This document shows positions 61,504 to 64,000 of a stretch of 64,000 nucleotides of DNA, piece after piece. The notes under the pieces are model-generated. The model saw only the letters and a list, made by a program, of their open reading frames with translations. It was not told the DNA's origin and made no database searches. This DNA comes from Euglena gracilis (Eukaryota > Euglenida > Euglenophyceae > Euglenales). The position numbers and the translations under genes are program-made. Location of the stretch: assembly GCA_039621445.1 (NCBI GenBank), contig CP154955.1, positions 48,282,086-48,346,085 on the forward strand. The letters are read 5' to 3'. Each line of letters opens with the position of its first letter. Positions within the stretch are counted from its first letter, which is position 1.

Positions 61504-62851
61504 CAAGGCTGCATATAGGGATATAGGGATATAGGGAGATATAGGTATAGGTATAGGTATAGGTATAGGTTTTCTGACCTTCTATATCCCTATATGTCTC
61601 AGATCTTTCTGATGGCCAAAAGAATATGTCTCTCCCCAAGTCGGGCCGGGAGGAAGAATCGAGGAGTTCATGCTCATTTTGAACCTAGTGGCACTGTTGG
61701 GCGGCTACGATGCCCTTGCCCCCCCCCTATCTGCCCCCCATTGGCGAAATTGACAGATCCACCATGCCGAACAAATCAAACAATTTTGGTTCAACACAAG
61801 AAATTAGGGCTGAGGTCCTCACCCCCCCATAATTGTCCCCCATTTCGCAAAAGGGGTTCTGACGGAGCTGGGGGGGATGAGAAAATGAAACAATTTGCAC
61901 CTCACACCACACCCTGAGCATGAATCCTTTCCATGATGCCATTGTTTGCAAGGCTGACCCCACTTTATATTGGCAAAGTAAACTCCACGTGGCTCAAGAA
62001 TTGGCCGAATTTGCCATCTTTTTGTACACCATAGCTGTGACAGAGGCAGTTGTCGAGCGCACTTTCAGTGCGCAAAAATTTTTGGAGACACCGCTGTGGA
62101 ATGCATTGCACGAAAAAGTTGTGCAAGCGGCACTTTTCGTAAAATTCAATTTGCCGAACTTCGGGGATGACAATCTTATCCCAGCATCCCTTCATCCCAG
62201 CATCCCATCCCAAGAAATTTTTCTACCATGAGGACATTTCGTTGGAAAATGAATGAATGAAAAATGAAAATGAATCCCAAGGTGATCCTGACCTTTTCGA
62301 TGATGTTGTGTCAAAGTTTTGGTCTCTACAAAGGGGGGTCGGCACACCCCTCCCCCCCCCCCTCACCGACCCCCTCGCCACGCCATTTTACCCCCCCCCT
62401 CCCCCCCCTTTTCAGACGCCCTCGCCACGCCATGTCAGCCGCGCCAAAGAAAATTTTCTTGGAAAACCCCCGCGCACCCCCCCCCCCCCCCCCCCCATCC
62501 GGGACCCCCTCGCCACGCCAAAAACCCCCCTCCCCCCCCCCCTAGCCGGACGGCTCGCCACGGCGTGCCGACCCCCCAAAGTCCTTGACTATTGCCGGTG
62601 AACCACCATTGTCACAATGAAGCGTTATCTTCCTGCCTTTGCATTTGATGCATTCTGGTCTCCAGCCCCCCGCCCCCCGATGGATTGATGCATTCTGGTC
62701 TTCAGCCCCCCCCCCCCCCGATGGATGATTGCAATGATTGCTTGTTTAGTTCTTTTGTTTGGATATAGGCGACATATAGGTATAGGTATAGGTAGGTCGT
62801 CCACATATAGGTATAGGTCTTTTTGCCAACCTATACCTATATGCAGCCCTG
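61504..62851. mobile_element. hAT transposon remnant with TATAGG subterminal repeats
   Basis: Ends CAAGGCTGCATATAGGG and CCTATATGCAGCCCTG (inverted, CARGG start as in hAT). Both ends have tandem ATATAGGTATAGG or inverse (61,510-61,600; 62,766-62,842). CCCGAC stands next to both ends, but a clean 8-bp duplication cannot be aligned. It contains the transposase end below. A Pro/C-run-rich stretch lies at 62,330-62,560. Confidence 0.82.
61920..62231 (+). pseudogene. hAT transposase, C-terminal dimerisation domain
   Basis: A frame of 103 codons reads DPTLYWQSKLHVAQELAEFA, IFLYTIAVTEAVVERTFSAQ, KFLETPLWNALHEKVVQAAL and FVKFNL. This is the hAT C-terminal family pattern (D-P-x-x-Y-W ... V-E-R-x-F-S ... 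L ... V-x-x-A-L-F-x-K-x-N-L), which dimerises the transposase. The RNase H-like catalytic core and BED finger expected upstream were not found within 61,504-61,920, so this is a 3' remnant; the frame itself is undamaged. Confidence 0.88.
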
Positions 62852-62896
62852 CCCGACCCTAACCATAACCCCCACCCTCCCAACAACCCCTAACGG

Positions 62897-63890
62897 GTCG
62901 CCCCCACCCCCAAAAACGGCTAAGTCGAACAGTGGGAAAAGTGTACAAGAACAGCCATATTGGCCGAAAACGGCCACATCTCGGGAGGCGGGGAGTTGCG
63001 GGGAAATCAAAATATGGCTGGATAGGGCATTCCCCCGAGGGCTTCAAATTAGGTCTCTGGACATTTCCTTTGATTTGGCTTCATTTTGGAGATATTTTGA
63101 AAATTGCATATTTTTTTGGCTGAAATGGTAGAGTCCAAGGGGGGGGCTTAAAAAGGGGGGGCTTAAAAAGAGGGGGGGGGGTGGGTGAATCCAACCCAGT
63201 TTGGACCCCTTCGCGCATGAATAACTCGTGCCTGGCGGGGAGCTGGGGGTCAAACCCAAGGGATTCGGAAACTAGAAATCAGTCGCTCGCAACTGGAAAA
63301 AAAATTTCCGGGAACGGGATCATGATTATAATCCGCGGGTTTCACGGTCTACCAGGGGGGGGGGGGCGGGGGAGGGGGGGGTCGCTGAGCTCTTATCCCT
63401 TTATGGGTAAGAGCGAAGCTTACCACTGGGGGAAAACCCCCCCCCCGAACCCCCCCCTCCCCCCCCCCTCGGGGCCACCTCGGGAACCGGCGGATTATCA
63501 CCATGATCCCGGCCCCGTTCCCGAAAATTTTTTTTTCAGTCACGAGCGACTGGATTCCTAGTTTCCGAATCACCTGGGTTTGACCCCCAACTCCGAGTTA
63601 TTCACGCGCGAAGGGGTCCAAACTGGGTAGGATTCGCCAACCCCCCCTGGATAAGCCCCCCCCCCTTTGGACGGCCAAAAAATGTCAATTTTCAAAATAT
63701 CTCCAAAATGAAGCAAAATCAAAGGAAATGTCCGGAGACCTAATTTGAAGCCCTTGGAACGCCCCATCTACCGGTATTTTGATTTCCACGCAACGCCCCG
63801 TCTAGCCCGAGATACGGCCGTTTTCGGAGCAGCTGGCCGTTTTGTACACTTTTCCCTCTGTTCGACTAAGCTATTTTCGGGGGGTGGGGG
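62897..63890. repeat. ~1-kb inverted repeat (foldback) at the right edge
   Basis: Left arm 62,897-63,330 and right arm 63,490-63,890 are inverted over about 400 bp: ACGGCTAAGTCGAACAGTGG, GGGGAAATCAAAATATGGCT, AAATTAGGTCTCTGGACATT and AACTAGAAATCAGTCGCTCG each have their reverse on the right. G/C runs and TTAAAAAG are in the middle of each arm. Single arms recur at 28,740-28,870 and 29,900-30,170. Confidence 0.9.
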
Positions 63891-64000
63891 GTCAAAAAAA
63901 TGATGTTTTCAAAATTTCTCGAAAATGATGCAAAATCAAAGGAAATGTCCAGAGACCTAAATTGAAGCCCTTGGAACGCTCTATCTACTGTGATTTTGGT
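63891..64000. repeat. Further direct copy of the right-arm unit
   Basis: TTCAAAATTTCTCGAAAATG, GCAAAATCAAAGGAAATGTC and TGAAGCCCTTGGAACGCTC repeat 63,690-63,765 in the same orientation and run off the window. Confidence 0.85.

Overview
This is nuclear DNA of a eukaryote with spliceosomal introns. It is dense in transposable elements and unusually rich in homopolymeric G and C runs (7 to about 20 bases). Evidence for a eukaryotic nucleus: a J-domain gene split by a GT-AG intron, LTR and tyrosine-recombinase retrotransposons, hAT transposase and hAT-type MITEs, a 73-nt tRNA-like sequence with Pol III boxes, and degenerate AACCCT (TTAGGG-type) arrays. The species cannot be fixed from the sequence. 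A methyltransferase-bearing Ty3 element and a DIRS-like element would fit an alga (retrotransposon cytosine methyltransferases are known from charophytes and dinoflagellates), but this is inference.

Layout. 1-9,760 (+): a decayed Ty3/gypsy chromovirus, in order coiled-coil Gag, zinc knuckle, a Dcm-like cytosine-5 methyltransferase domain, aspartic protease, reverse transcriptase (split by a 220-bp MITE), RNase H, integrase and chromodomain. 11.8-12.0 kb (-): protease remnant of another Ty3-type element. 13.2-19.1 kb: DIRS-type retroelements. A nearly whole one lies on the minus strand (Gag, RT, RNase H, NPPW methyltransferase-like domain, tyrosine recombinase, inverted terminal repeats), with a second recombinase fragment tail to tail with it. 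19-33 kb: gene-poor, full of G/C-tipped MITEs, but holding a two-exon J-domain gene (27.4-30.5 kb, -) whose 2.8-kb intron is loaded with repeats. 33.2-38.8 kb: two diverged copies of a ~2-kb unit packed with hairpins of GCGCAAATGCGC type. They share an unidentified protein-coding segment that is inverted in the second copy. 39-54 kb: many MITEs and foldback elements, a possible two-exon gene (42.3-42.8 kb, -) and a PHD-finger exon (53.1-53.5 kb, -). 54-64 kb: hairpins, a 32-bp minisatellite, (CCGT)-rich arrays, the tRNA-like sequence, interstitial telomere-like arrays carrying a hAT element, and a ~1-kb inverted repeat at the right edge.

Two MITE classes recur. One begins CAGGG or CAG[A/G] and has perfect 8-bp target duplications (hAT type). 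The other has C-run/G-run tips flanked by TA (Tc1/mariner-like). They nest in each other and sit in the introns and at the exon edges of the few host genes. No gene here is part of a pathway with another; the window is best read as a transposon graveyard with a few host exons. Nearly all element proteins are broken by stops and frameshifts.
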